This document shows, one piece after another, positions 1 through 11,727 of a stretch of DNA of 64,000 bases. This DNA comes from Campylorhamphus procurvoides (taxonomy: Eukaryota > Chordata > Aves > Passeriformes > Dendrocolaptidae): NCBI GenBank assembly GCA_013396655.1, contig WBMV01000462.1, positions 657,635-721,634 on the forward strand, in the 5' to 3' direction. The position numbers and the translations under genes were made by a program. The notes under the pieces are model-generated. The model searched no databases. It had not been told where the DNA came from and saw nothing but the letters and a program-made list of their open reading frames with translations. Numbering within the stretch: the stretch's first letter is position 1; each line of letters begins with the position of its first letter.

Positions 1-59
1 GTGTAAGCATGGAAGGATCAGACCAAAAACCCTGGCCCAGGCACAGGGATGACTTACAC

Positions 60-118
60 AGAATCATAGCATTGTTAAGGTTGGTAAAGACCTTAAGGAT
101 CATCAAATCCAACCCCAC
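60..118 (-). mobile_element. CR1 LINE 3' tail fragment
   Basis: GAATCATAG followed by a TTAAGGTTGG...GACCTTAAGGATCATC block matches the complement of the CR1 3' terminus. Only the last ~60 bases of the element are present, the usual result of 5' truncation. Confidence 0.8.
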
Positions 119-660
119 GGGGCAGGAGAATCCCCAGCAGAGGGACCAATGGACAAGGAGCCACATCCTTGGGCACAGCTGTCAGAGAGAGATCCAAAGG
201 GTTGCAGCTTTGCCCCCCTATTTCAGGAGTAAGGGGCTGATCCAGCCCAGCACTTCTCTCTGCTCACTGGGAGCATCTCACAGGCAGACCCTGCTATGGG
301 AATGTCTGTGGTTGGGAAAGAAAGGGATGGTGAGACACAGCAGAGGACTTAACCCTCAGTGCAGGCTCCAGCAGCTGCCAACAGCCTCCAGTGCAGAAAG
401 ACTCCACTGCCTCCTGATATAGCTCCTTAATTACAGAGCACTGGCAAAATTGATGTTTCCAGAGCAGATATGGCCCTTATTGTTTTTCTGCTTTGCATCC
501 TGCAGGGAATCAAGACTGAAGTTTAGAAAAAAAAATTAGCCGGAGCCAGTTCGGGTCTGTTCGCTCCTCCTCCCATCCCAGCTCCTGAGGTCAGCAGGGA
601 AAGCATCCAAGAGTTGCAGAAAGACAGATTGTTTTAATTTAAACATTTCAGAGAGGCAGA
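119..660. other. Non-coding stretch, nothing recognised
   Basis: No exon, repeat or structured RNA is recognisable. CpG density begins to rise from about 540 towards the neighbouring CpG-dense segment. A 137-codon frame crossing 9-422 starts before and reads through the CR1 tail and has no protein-like content. Confidence 0.5.
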
Positions 661-840
661 GCGAGGGACTTTCTCCCGAAGTGCACAAGACGTGATAATG
701 TGCCTCTCCCGATCCTCGCGAACCCCTTGCGAGAGAACATTCCGAGCAGTTTTCCGACGCGAAGCAGCCCGCGAGTGCCAAAGGCAGCGGCCGGGATGAA
801 AGGACCTCACTCCTCCCATCCTCACGTCGTCTTTGGATCA
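661..840. promoter_or_regulatory. Short CpG-dense segment, possible alternative promoter, enhancer or GC-rich exon
   Basis: By direct count these 180 bases hold 59 C, 47 G and 17 CpG, an observed/expected CpG ratio of about 1.1, at 59 percent GC. Flanking DNA has almost no CpG. A ratio near 1 implies an unmethylated germline history, as at promoters, some enhancers and recent insertions. Two minus-strand frames are open across it but neither resembles a known protein, and no convincing splice-site pair brackets it. It would lie about 10.5 kb into the first intron of the minus-strand gene. Confidence 0.4.
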
Positions 841-845
841 CAGGC

Positions 846-2376
846 ACGACAAGGGGATTCGTAGGGATCTGCCCTGCCTGTAACACGGAGCAGGAAACCC
901 AGCAGGCTGGAGAAAAACAACAGCAGGACAGGCATTTGCAGCCCAGGGCTCCAGGCAAACAGACCTTATCTCCTTCAAGGAATCGACAGCTTTCCAAGGG
1001 GAGACACTGAGCAGCCCCACGGTCAGGGAGCAGATGCTGTCCCTCAGGGGATGGGCAGCCTCGTATCTTCCAGGGAAAACCCTCCAGGGAGGCTGCTGTC
1101 CCATGGAGTCACACACCAGCAACGCAGGGCAGCTCTGCTGGTCCCACACCGCCTGTCAGCAGCCAAACACACCCACCACCCACCCCATCCATCTGCAGGA
1201 ACGTTGAACTTCCATGAAATGCCAACACAGGGATTAAACACCCCACAACCGGGCACAGGAGCTGCGAGCCATCAGCTCCTGCCTCGCTGCAGCCCTGTCA
1301 GCATCACCCAACTATCACACTGCAAGGTCTTTTCCAACCCAAACCATTCCATGGTTCGATTGCATCACCAGCCAACGAGTCCCAGCTCCCGGTCATTTGA
1401 TATCAGCTGGAATTTGTGTCGAATTTTCGGCCCCCTTGGATCAAAGCTGTACTGGCAAATTCATTTGCAAGTTGTTTATGGAAAAGATCTTGGCTTAGGT
1501 GGGCAAGAGAAATAGTTGGCTTAGTTTTCTACTGAAGGTGTATTTTGATGCAGGAGGATAAATCAAGATTCTAAAACTGTAGCTATTTTTCAGAGGAATG
1601 TCTATATTACACCAGAAGAGTGACTTCAGAAGAGAAAAATCCAGTGGCTAGCAATCAGGAATTTAAATATTCCTGTGTGCTTTCTCTCAGGGTTCAAATT
1701 CTGCCAAAATACCAGAGCAGTACTGGACAATGTGCAGGGGTGTCTGTCACAGCACACCTTGATCTCAAATGCACTATGGCTGTTTCCCCTCCAGAACGGT
1801 GAAAAGCAATTAGCCAAAACGCTAAGGCCAGATAAGGGTGTTTGATTAGCCCAGGGGAGGGTGCCTGAGCCATGTGGAAAAGGAAACCCACAGGTACAGG
1901 AGCCCAGGACTTAAAGAAACTCCACCCCATTAAAAAACCATTAACAACTCTTGAACTGGCTTCTGTGTTCCACCCAGCACTGCTGTTTTACTGAAATTAC
2001 ACTGTCAATTAAAGGCAAAAGCTCTGGCCAGGTCCCCATCCCATCCCACCCACTTGGCACACACCCACCCACAGCTCACCACCCCCTTCCACACGTGCAG
2101 CCCACGAGCCACGTTTCTATTTCTATTTCCAGCGTGGTTAACCAGCTGCCCGGGGCTTGTTGAATCAAGCTTTTGGGCAGGAAATTAAAAAAGCTTAATT
2201 TACAAATGGGCATTTACTAGAGCCAGGGCAGGGGACGGGCCCTGGCTTAGCTCCAGGCACCCTGCAGAGCCATGGGATGCCACCACCCTGCTCCTTCCCC
2301 TGGGATGGGACAGGGAGGGACCCTGCTGGCACCCATCACTCAAGGTGCCCCCAATTTTCTCACCAGAATTTCAAGA
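846..2376. other. Non-coding stretch with one small CR1 remnant
   Basis: Intronic or intergenic sequence. Apart from the CR1 tail at 1320-1364 I see no feature. The 2040-2090 part is C+A-rich (repeated CCCACC/CACACA words) but not a clean tandem repeat. Confidence 0.5.
1320..1364 (+). mobile_element. CR1 LINE terminal remnant
   Basis: AAGGTCTTTTCCAACCCAAA followed by an ATTCCATGGTTCGAT octamer-like tail is the sense 3' terminus of CR1. Only about 45 bases remain. Confidence 0.7.
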
Positions 2377-2658
2377 GAATCATAGAATGAGGTTTGGGTT
2401 GGAAGGGACATTACAGATCATGTAGTTCCATCTCTTGCCATGGGTAGGGACACCTTCCACTAGAAAAGGTTGCTCCAAGTCCAGTCCAACCTAGCCTTGG
2501 ACACTTCCAGGGATCCAGGGGCAGCCACAGCTTCTCTGGGCAACCTGTGCCAGGGCCTGCCCACCCTCACAGGGAAGAATTTCTTCCTAATATCCAATCT
2601 AACCCTGCCCTCTGTCAGTTTGAAGTCATTCCCTTCTTGTCCTGTCTCTATGCCCTTG
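2377..2658 (-). mobile_element. CR1 LINE 3' fragment, about 280 bases
   Basis: Begins with GAATCATAGAATGAGG and continues collinearly through the TTGGAAGGGACATTACAGATC block, the GGGACACCTTCCACTAG block, the GCTTCTCTGGGCAACCTGTG block and the GAAGAATTTCTTCCTAATATC block. This is the complement of the passerine/galliform CR1 3' region in unbroken order. It is the second longest CR1 piece with a well-preserved sequence in the window. Confidence 0.92.
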
Positions 2659-5600
2659 CCCCTCTTCAATACAGCACCTTCACCCCAATACTAACCCTTG
2701 CTCTAAGTGTTGGAGGAAGGTGGTTTGGCTCAGTATTAGGAGCCTCCACATAGATTTGCAGCAAGATTTTTCTTCTGGGTACCACTGGGTATATAATGAA
2801 GCTGAGAACAAGAGCTACCAACCCTACATGCCCCAGCTGTTTGGTTTCCAAAACAGCAGCAAGGAGCCCAAGGCTTCCAGAGCATCACCCTGATTTTCCA
2901 AGCAGAACCCACTGCAGCTGTAATTGCCACTGCCCAGCTCCAGCCCCTTGCTGGCTTTTTAGGTTATTGAACACTCCAGCAGATCTGAGCTGAGATTTCC
3001 TCTTGTAACGCCCTGAAAGTCCAGTGGAACAGAACAGTTTGGCACCAGCTGAAACACCTCGCTTGGAAGCTCTTTTTTTCCCATTTCTCCTGAGCAGAAT
3101 GACACTTGTATTCACAGTGACTCATCTCCTTGACCTTTCTATTCACTTTTAATGGTGCAAGCTGGAAATAAGGGCATACAAACAATGCATTCATTATTCA
3201 ACTGGTGAACTGCAGCCCTCAGACCCAATCTCTACCCTGCAGCAGACAAGAGCACACACAGAGTAGGTATCTCATTCCAGCCCATCTAAGATGAACACAA
3301 AAAAAAACCCCCACACAAACTTAATTCATATTTGAGGGAATGAGACACACCAAAAATCGCTGTATAAAACGCTGCAGGAGTACAAGAGATCCTGGGAAAC
3401 TGGCAGTGTCATCTCCAGGAATTCAGCCGCAGTGAATTCTTACTTAAGTATTGTCTTGGAAACAAAAAAGGGGGTGGAGGGAGGAAGAGCAGAGGAGGAG
3501 AGGCCAGCGAGGCTGGGTAAGACAAGCTCAGCTCCTTCCTGTATATCCTTACTCAAAAATAGAAGCTCCAGCTGACATGCAAATGAAACACTAAATCTGA
3601 TCACCAAACCCGACAAGTCCCCCCTCCAGCAGACCCCTCAGTGACCTCTGCTCTCCCTGGGAGCTTCCCCCATCCACTCCTACAGCCCCCTTCCCTCAGA
3701 GCTGCAAACTCCTCTAAGTTAGAGCAGTGGAGTGCAGAAAGGCAAGGGAAGCAAAGGGCTCCAAGCAGTTTGATTAAAAGCTGAGGCAGGAAAACACTTA
3801 TCACTTTATTCACCCTGAAAGAATCAGCATCTCCTCCCTGGCTGCAGATGCACAGTTTGACCCAGGCAGGGCTGGCACACTGGGTCATCCCAAGCTAACA
3901 GTGAGATTTAGCTGAACATTGGATAATTCAGGCCTTCATCAAGCTAAAGGAGAACTAGAGATCCCCCAAACATGCATCACATTCCTCATGAGGAAAACAG
4001 GATGTTTTACTCCTTTGGGTGACATCCAGAGCAGTGAAAAGCTGTCCCTGAGCACAGCAAAACCAAGAGCTGGCCTTCAAACCTTTTCCCAGTGACTCAG
4101 AGCAGCAGGGCTGGAGCATCAGGCACAGGAGACTTGCTAAGAAATCCAGCCTAACCCAGAGAGATGAATTTACTCAGCCCATCACAGAGCCCTCAGCATT
4201 CTCAGATCAGCAAAACAGCTGAATGTCACGACCTCAGAGCAGGTGACAGCCTGACAGCAGCTTATCTAACCTCCTGCCCACAGCACAGGCTTAGCATCCC
4301 AAACCCCAATTCCATTTGCATCCCTCCACCTTCCAAAGGTTTTTTCCCCAGTAAACTGAAGTGTGTGGCTGCCCAAGAAATCCTCTACTTCCAATTTCTT
4401 CTATAGATCTAATTCTTCAAAGGGTTCTGAGAGTAGTCAATATAACACCTTGGTGGTCTTGTACCACAGGATATAATTTGCAAGAAACCTGCCCAAATCT
4501 ACAGGCAAAATCCAAATAACCCTCTGGATTTGCAGTGTGAGGCACTGGGGGTGCTTGACAGGAAAACCTCATCCCAGGGAGGAAAAGCACTTTTAAAGCA
4601 GAAAGGCCACAGGCACTGACATAACCTGAGGCTCAGGGATGGAAAGGGACTCCTAAACACTCCAGTGCTTGAAAACATCTGTCTTGTTGGTAAATCAGCA
4701 GGAAAACTGTGTTGAAGCAGCATCTCCATGTCGGGTTCCACACAGGGAGACACAATCAGGCCCCAGGGCATGGGAAATACAAGGACTTGCCTAAGGGATG
4801 GAAGAAAATCCACAGCAGAGGTTCGGAACAAGCACTGCTGGAGCTTGTTCCACTCATTCAGCCCCCAGTCCTTTTCCTCTCAGGCTTATTACACCAACTT
4901 GAAGAAAAACTCCATTATAAATACATTAATACCATTTTCCTACCTTAAAAAAAATGACATATCATCATTGTGAAAGCTTCCAGATCATGCTGAGAACCCT
5001 CTTGGCTTCTGGAGAGAGAAAGGCCAGACTTGAAGCAACCAAGCTCTGAAATGCCTTTTGTGTAGCTCCTTCATTTATTTATTTTAGTTGTACAGATTTT
5101 CCAGACACGTCCACAGAGAAACCACGACATCATTTGGATGATTCCTTCAGTGCTAGGCTGCATGTCAAGAGCCTTGAAACTTGCCAACAGTAACCCAGTG
5201 GTTAATTATACCACATTGCCAACCAAAGTTTTTTCCATATAACATTAGATTTCAACAAAATGTTTCCATTCTTTCATGTCTCAACCTTTTTTTTTTCCTG
5301 GTTTTGCTCATTCTTCCCATAGGGCTTTTTGTTTCACACAAAGGATTTTTATATTTTTAAGGAATACTTCCAGCTTGCAAATTCAGTACCTATCACATCA
5401 GCTCTGGTCTAGGTAGGAAGAGTAAAATATTTAAAATATATAGAGCAAGGCCAGGTTGGAACCAAAGACAGTTGCAGGAACTTCTCCCAGGCAAGCCAGG
5501 AGGGCAAAGGAAAGGGAATGCACTGCCTGGAAAAACAGCAGCTGAATGTATAAATAGGTAAAGGAAACACAAGGATGCAGAAAAAATATATTAAGGGTCT

Positions 5601-6581
5601 GAAAATTGAGTTCTGCTGCCTTGGTCAAATATTTGCACCCAGAGCCAAACCATGAAGCTGCAAACTCAGGACTCCACAGGGCTCTGGTGATGCTCAAACT
5701 GGGACAGCCAAACTCCAGCAACCAAACTGGCTCCTGAGACAGATGGGAGGCTCTGCCCACTCCAGAAAAAATAAGACAGTGACCTCCTGGAAGGGTTTTC
5801 CTTCCAGAAAAGCACTTAAAACCTCCCCAGGAGGCCACCATGCTCTAGCAGGGAATAAAAACCTACCAACACCTTTGACTGCTATTCCTGATCTCTCTGT
5901 ATAAGAGCTGCACTCCAAAGGGGGCTGAGCCAGAGAGAAACCCAAATAAAAATAACAAGAGCTAAAAAAGGCACTGAGCAGTCCTGATCCAGAAAAACAA
6001 AGCATCAAGGAGCCTCCAAACCTCATCAGAAGCAGAGCTTGGAAGGCAGCACAGGAGATGCCTCTGATTGCCCTCCCTTGGGGCTCCCCAGCTGATCCAA
6101 GGGGGAACCCCTTCATGGGGACAGCATCTCCCACCTGATGCCAGTCCCAGGTGCTACTGCTTCTATCAAAGAGACTTGCCATAAATCCAAGACAGAAGGT
6201 CAGACTGCACACCAAAAAGAAGCCCAAAGCCAAGGACCTGCCCAGACAGTGCAGGGAGAGCAGTGGGGACGATCACAAGGTATTACAAGGTTATAACCAT
6301 GTTTTCAACAGAATCCAAATAACATTTAAAACCTTTCTCTGTAAAATAATCCATTTTATGGAACAATAGCTGCATCCTGAGGATAAAACTCCTGCTAAAG
6401 AATCCAGTAGGAAGATCTGTGGGTGAGTGTGTACATCGGCGATGAAATGCCAAATCTATACTTGTTACACAGCAGGGATTTCCCTTCCCCTGGGGCTGCT
6501 GCACTTCAAAAGTCAACTCACACTACATCAGAGCATGAGCTCCAAATGGAATTGCTCTTCCCAAATTGTCTGGGAAGAACT
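2659..6581. other. Non-coding stretch, nothing gene-like recognised
   Basis: Mostly unique sequence, A+C-leaning on the plus strand. The 5030-5410 part is AT-rich with several T runs and TTTATT words (poly-A signals if read on the minus strand), but no exon accompanies it. The longest frame (5694-6233, minus, 179 codons) has no recognisable domain and is treated as chance. An octamer ATGCAAAT lies at about 3578. Confidence 0.5.
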
Positions 6582-6897
6582 TGGAGCCCCTTCTGGTATC
6601 TGAAAGGGCTACAAGAAAACTGATGAGGAACTTGAGACAAGGGGGAATGTCTTCAGACTGAAAGGGAGTAGGTTTAGATGAGATATTGGGAAGAAAGTCT
6701 TTCCTGGGAGGGCGGTGAGATCTTGGCACAGGTTGGGCAGAGAAGCTGTGGCTGCTCCATCCCTGGAAGTGCCCAAGGCCAGGCTGGACGGGGCTTGGAG
6801 CAACCTGGGCTAGTGGAAGGTGCCCCTGCCCAGGGCAGGGGTTGGAACAGAATGATTTTTAAGGTCCCTTCCAACCCAAACCATTCTGTGATTCTAT
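6582..6897 (+). mobile_element. CR1 LINE 3' fragment, about 315 bases
   Basis: Sense orientation. In order: GGAGCCCCTTCTGGTATCTG, GAGTAGGTTTAGATGAGATA, GGGCAGAGAAGCTGTGGCTG, GGAGCAACCTGGGCTAGTGG, then the terminal AAGGTCCCTTCCAACCCAAA block and ATTCTGTGATTCTAT octamers. The complete 3' terminus with its octamer tail identifies it securely. Confidence 0.93.
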
Positions 6898-9800
6898 TTG
6901 TTTGCAGAGGGTCCCACACCCATCTCTGCACCTGCAGTCTTTGCAGCAATCCAACACCTCAGGGGTCTCAGTTCCCCACAGTTCCCATGTCCCACCATTC
7001 CCCAGACACATCCACAGGCAACCACACAAGCAAATAGTAAAACCAGAAATCACCCCAGTTATACCTTACTGGAGCCCTTTTATTATTACATCACTATCCC
7101 CCCAAGGTACACCTGACCTGTCCCTCTTCCTTTCATCCCCCCTTGTAGGTTTGCTGGGCCAGAAAGACCCTGATCCTCCACCTGCTCCTGCAAAAGCATT
7201 CACAGCTTATTGTTCCCTGCAGTTTCCCCAAGTGCACACTTCCATGTTTACACAGGGATTGGCACCCATCCATCACCACTTTGGGAAGGGCATCCTCAGC
7301 ATCCAGATCGAGAGGGAGAGCAGAGAGAGCAGGTCAGAATCAGGACATAAAAGCATTGAAAGAATTAATGGCAAAATTGCTTTACCTCTACAGTAAAAAA
7401 ATACTCAGAGTGAAGTTTCCTCGAGAGCACTCCCACAGATTTATTTCTGAAGCACAGACAAAACTCAGATTACTCAAAACACATCTATAAATGGCACTTC
7501 CCACTGATGCCTCTGCATTAGTGGCATATTCCACAGCAGTGCCTTCTGCTGCCACGCTTTGTCTCATCTTAAAGATCCTATCTGTAACTCAAAGCAGGTG
7601 TGAGAACTCAGACTCCAACCCTGGAGCCAGGCTGCAGGACAGACGGGGAAATGTTGACTCAGATGGACACACAGCACCAGATCACATCTTCAGTGTGAGG
7701 AGAAAAGCAATCAGACACACATTGCCAAGGGCAGTGGGGACATCTATGTGTCACTCAGGGTCTGGGCCTCTGGGACAGTAGCAAAAAAGAAAAAGAAAAG
7801 CTACTTCAGAATTAAAACTGATCTGCTATGGTTTAGTTGAGAAGGTGGTGTTTGGTCAAAGGTTGAACTTGATCTTGGAGGTCTTTTCTAGCCTTAATGA
7901 TTCTGTGCTGAACAGCCCAACCAGTGCAGCTGCTGCAGCCAAACACAGAAAAGGAACCCAAATTAACTTCCTGGGCACTCCCAGGAGAGCATGCCCAGGT
8001 AAAACAGGCTCCCACCTCCACACCTGCATCACACAGAGGTGGGAGATCAGAGCAGGAGACACAGACCTGAGACACCCCCTCAGTTCTGATAGGAATTCTG
8101 ATATCAGTACAACCCCTGCAATGCTACAGTCTGACTGCAGCTCACCACCTGTTTCAGAAAGGAATGAACCTGAAAAACCCATTTCCAATTCCAAATCATT
8201 AAGGGGCAGACACAGCACCCTTTTGAAATAAGGATGAGCATCCCCTTTCCAGGTCCTCCTGATTTGTCCTAGGGCAGACTATGTCTGTAAGGAGTAGGAA
8301 TAACACCAAGACAGCTTTGTCTAATTAACTGGCCATTAAAAAGAGGGTCCAATATGAGAGGTCAGAGCCAGCAATGCCAGCAGGTGAGTCCTCACTGCTG
8401 CCTCTCTTTGCACACCAAAAAATCAGCAAGCCCTCAGCAGGTTTTGCCTTAGAGCTACCCCTGAAGAGATAAAATAGGACTCCTCAAATCCCTAAATTAT
8501 TGGAGGGAGCTGACAGAATCAGCTCCACAACATGATTGCTAAGCGAGCTCCCTCATCCAGCACAAGTCAGCCCTGCAGGAGGAGGGTCCTGGAGCAGCCT
8601 TTAAACACCAACTCCAAGGGAATGGTCAGCAAAGGGTCTTCATCCTGACCCAGCTCCCTTGGAAGAATAACACATGACCTCAGCCAAATGCCTCTGCTGC
8701 AGCCCCTGGCCAGGGCATGTCCCACAGCTGGGTGCTTTTAAGTTACAAATTCTCATTCCAATCTGGCAATACATTGACAGCATAATCCAGGTTTTACAGT
8801 GGAAATCAGATCTGCCATCAATTCCAGACTCATAAAGTCATATTTCTTCTTGTAAAACAATATCAACACTTTTGATTGGCAAAGGATTATAAAAAACACT
8901 TTTAACTGGCTGGATAAAGATTATCTTTTAGCTCATTTAGTTGACTGGGGAAGAGCCAAGAGGAGAAGCAACAGATTGTAACAGGATACTTCATAATTTC
9001 CAGCATTTTTATTTTTAAGGGCACACCATGTAGTCTTATTACACTTTGCCACTAAAGGAAATTGCTGCATCCAAAAATTTTCACCCTGAAACCTGATTCG
9101 ATTTTATAGGGATTTGTAAAAGCAGAGAGAGATTCCAACTTTGTCTGTGGGTTAGATTTTTGTGTGACATCATCTGTTAAAATAGGGGAAAATCTGAGCT
9201 GGAAGGGCTGTGTTTGGAGGCAGTTCAGATCACATTGCCTTTGACATTGCTATTTCTCTATTTTTCTGGAAATCCTCTCTGCAAGGTGTCTTGCCCCTTT
9301 TCTTTGGGGCCACACCAATGGATCTGCTCCTGAAGATGGCAGAGAAGATTCACCCTCCGTACTGAGAAACCAACTGTAATAAAAGGCAAACAAACTGAGC
9401 CAAACTAAAGCAAAGGGAACTTGAAAAACCTTCCAAAAAAGCCATAAGGAGCATTAGTCAATGCCATCAGCAGTCCCAGTCTGACTCCTCCCTCAACCAA
9501 ATTATTTGATGTCCTATTAGGCGGCTCATTAGGAAAACTCAAAGCCTTTCACCACAAGAGTCATTACTCTGCACAGTGGCCCCACAAAAGCTTTCAGCCA
9601 TTCCTCTGCTCCGGCAGCTGCACCCAGAAGTTTAAAAACTTCCCAGGTAACTTTAAAAAGATGTTAAGGTTTATGTTGGAACTGATTGGAGGATATACCC
9701 GGACAGGGAAACACTTAAGGATGCTCTGAAACAGTTACAGTATCAGCACAGACAACAACGAAAGGAAAAGTTTGTTATTTTTTTCTCTTTGAAATAGACA

Positions 9801-10300
9801 GAACTGTAAATAATTCAATTTTCAACTGATACAAAATAACCGAGGGGCCCGAGCAGCTGCCTGGACAGCAGGGAGCTCCAGAGGAGCTGGTGTCACTCCA
9901 GTGCTCTGCCGCTGGTCCCAAAACTGCTCTAACAGCCCCAAATTTCTGCAGTACCAACTGTGGCAGCTCCCACTGCCCTTAACTTTCCCTGCAGGGATGT
10001 TCTAGACTTTATTCATTGACCAGTAACTGCTTTTCCATCTTTGCTCAGCCTTCTCAAGCAAACCATTAATGAAAGCATTCCTCCTACGCCCAACTTTTTC
10101 CTTAATGTCATTTTAAGAACCCAGAAGTGACAGTAATTCACAATCACGCTACTTTCTACACAGAATCCCACAGGCATTTGCCCTACTAACACTGAAACAA
10201 CCCTGCAAGCAACTCTGCCAGGGCTTCCCAGGAAAAATACCCCGAGCACACAGAAATGAGGCAGGAAAGCTGAATCCCAGACAGCTCAGCTCTTTGGGGC
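6898..10300. other. Non-coding stretch of the putative first intron, one CR1 tail inside
   Basis: No exon pair was found on either strand. The 8750-9240 part is AT-rich and unique, with homeodomain-type TAATTA cores nearby (about 8320). It could be a conserved regulatory element, but that cannot be judged without alignment. A CAG followed by GTGAGT at 8381-8389 is a good plus-strand donor without a matching acceptor. Confidence 0.45.
7828..7908 (+). mobile_element. CR1 LINE 3' tail, diverged subtype
   Basis: ATGGTTTAGTTGAGAAGGTG, then GGTTGAACTTGATCTTGGAG and the GTCTTTTCTAGCCTTAATGA terminus. The CTTAATGATTCTGTG ending distinguishes this older CR1 subtype from the CAACCCAAACCATTC subtype found elsewhere in the window. 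Confidence 0.85.
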
Positions 10301-11288
10301 ACTTCTCAGTTTCTCAAGTTTAACTTTTCAGATTTCAAAAATCAACTTTGCCAACAAACCGCCCTGCAGTCGTTCCCTTGAAATCCAATATAAACAGAGC
10401 TCAGAGCGCCGATGCCTCCAAGTGTCCACTACAAACTCAGAGAACGCTCTGCAAACGAACAGAAAACTTTTCCAGCAGCCCCACAAGTCTCCATCTGCCC
10501 TGGCTTTTCCCAGCCCACCCGGGGAAGGCAGACATTTGGGAAACAGAGCTCTGGAAAGACGCTCCACAACCCCAAAGGGAAATAGGAGTGTTTAGTCTCT
10601 CTTCTGCACGATTATGAAAAGAAATGACATTCCAGGGGGTTTTCTGTGCTGTTGCACATCTGGAACCTCAGAGCTTCCTCCCGCCACACTCAACAGCCCC
10701 AATTTTAGGGAAAAACTATGGATTGGGGCTGGTGAGGGGGCAGCGAGCTTTGGGGTCCCGAGCGGCTCCAAAGCTTTTGTGTCCCGAGCTCTGGCGCTTT
10801 GATGTGCGGAGGGAGAGCAGATTCCTGCGGGACAAAAACTTTCTTCTCCTCAAGGAGGAGGAACTACGCAAGCCCAGAGCTTTCCAGTTGACTAAATATA
10901 CATTCACATATATATCCACGTAGATATATAAAGAACCAGAGCCTCCTGAAACTCATCCTGACTTTTCCTCCAGAAAAAGGAGCCCGGCAACAGGCTGCTC
11001 TGCTCCAAGAAAGGCGAATAAAGTATTGTTTTAAAGTTTTTCCCCTTTTACGGGCCCCTTGACAAATGGCATTCACAGAGACTCGGGCAGCTAAAGGAGG
11101 TTGGGTGGGTTTTGTTAAAGTTTCTTTCCCCCTTCTTGCTTCTTTTTTTGCCGGAATGCATTGAGCAAGGAAAGACAAGGCACAAAAGCCCCCCGAACCC
11201 ACTCCCCGACCCCGCAGGATCCTCCCCACAACCCCAATTCCCGCAGGACCCTCCTCCCGGAGTTGGGGGGCTCGGGGACCCCCCTTAC
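10301..11288 (-). other. 5' part of putative intron 1, CpG shoulder
   Basis: Starts at the GTAAGG donor of the signal-peptide exon and runs left. CpG dinucleotides are moderately frequent (for example at 10380-10560 and 10740-10830). A short AT-repeat-like patch (ATATACATTCACATATATAT) occurs at 10896-10915. The open minus-strand frame that continues the exon past the donor to 10864 is intronic read-through and has no domain content. Confidence 0.4.
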
Positions 11289-11360
11289 CTGCCCGGCCGA
11301 GGGACAGGGCACCCAGCAGCACCAGGGCAGCGGGCACCGACCAGCTCCGTATCCAACTGC
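11289..11360 (-). CDS. Partial first coding exon encoding a signal peptide, gene unidentified
   Basis: Reading leftwards from the undetermined base at 11361, this 72-base piece encodes 23 residues ending in the hydrophobic run VPAALVLLGALSLGRA. That is the shape of a secretory signal peptide: polar or charged start (W, R), leucine/alanine core, small residues at the end. The exon ends in CAG followed by GTAAGG, a near-perfect splice donor (GT at 11288-11287), leaving one base of the next codon, so the intron is phase 1. A phase-1 intron just after the signal peptide is common in modular extracellular proteins such as immunoglobulin-superfamily members, but that is only a class-level hint. No ATG is visible in frame: the frame continues through the N to a GTG at 11382, so the true start is probably lost at the gap or lies in unassembled sequence. 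The mature protein would be encoded to the left, in or beyond this window; I found no second exon I could defend. Confidence 0.6.
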
Positions 11361-11361
11361 N
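11361..11361. other. Undetermined base (assembly break) at the 5' end of the signal-peptide exon
   Basis: A single N. Two more single Ns, at 11714 and 11844, lie within 500 bases and no others occur in the window. Isolated Ns clustered in a GC-rich promoter usually mark contig joins or failed base calls, so the real sequence here may be longer than one base, and the ATG of the exon is a likely casualty. Confidence 0.8.
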
Positions 11362-11439
11362 ACGGTTTTCCTTCTCTTCCACCCCCTCTTCCCGATCCCG
11401 AGGGGAAGCAGAGGGGTAGCAGCGATGTCTTGTCTGGGA

Positions 11440-11656
11440 CCAGCGATAAGAGCCGAGGAAATGACCTGAAGTTGTGTCAGGGGAGGTTTAGGTTGGTTGG
11501 GCACTGAAAAGGGTGGTCACTGCCCCAAACCTCCCCATCAAGAACCCTTTGGACAATACTCTCAGGGACGGGGGGGGGGGTTGTTGGAGTGTCCAGGGTT
11601 TGGACTTCATGATCCTTGTGGGTCCCTTCCAATTCAGGACATTCTACAGGTTTATG
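11440..11656 (+). mobile_element. CR1 LINE 3' fragment inside the promoter/exon-1 block
   Basis: The string GGGGAGGTTTAGGTTGG followed by a GAAAAGGGTGGTCA block and the terminal GGTCCCTTCCAA block are in the order of the sense 3' end of CR1. It carries an 11-G run at 11570-11580 and has lost the usual octamer tail. It lies between the TATA element and the signal-peptide exon, so if the assembly order is right it is antisense sequence within the 5' untranslated region. Confidence 0.8.
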
Positions 11657-11727
11657 AGATGAGGCCTAGAGCCTCGTGGAAGCACAGAAAAATCAAGGAT
11701 TCAGCAAAAAAGCNCGGGGAGCAGCCG

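Noticed and set aside
10864..11288. Continuation of the signal-peptide frame beyond the donor
   Set aside because: The consensus donor marks the exon end; the read-through sequence is intronic and lacks protein-like features.
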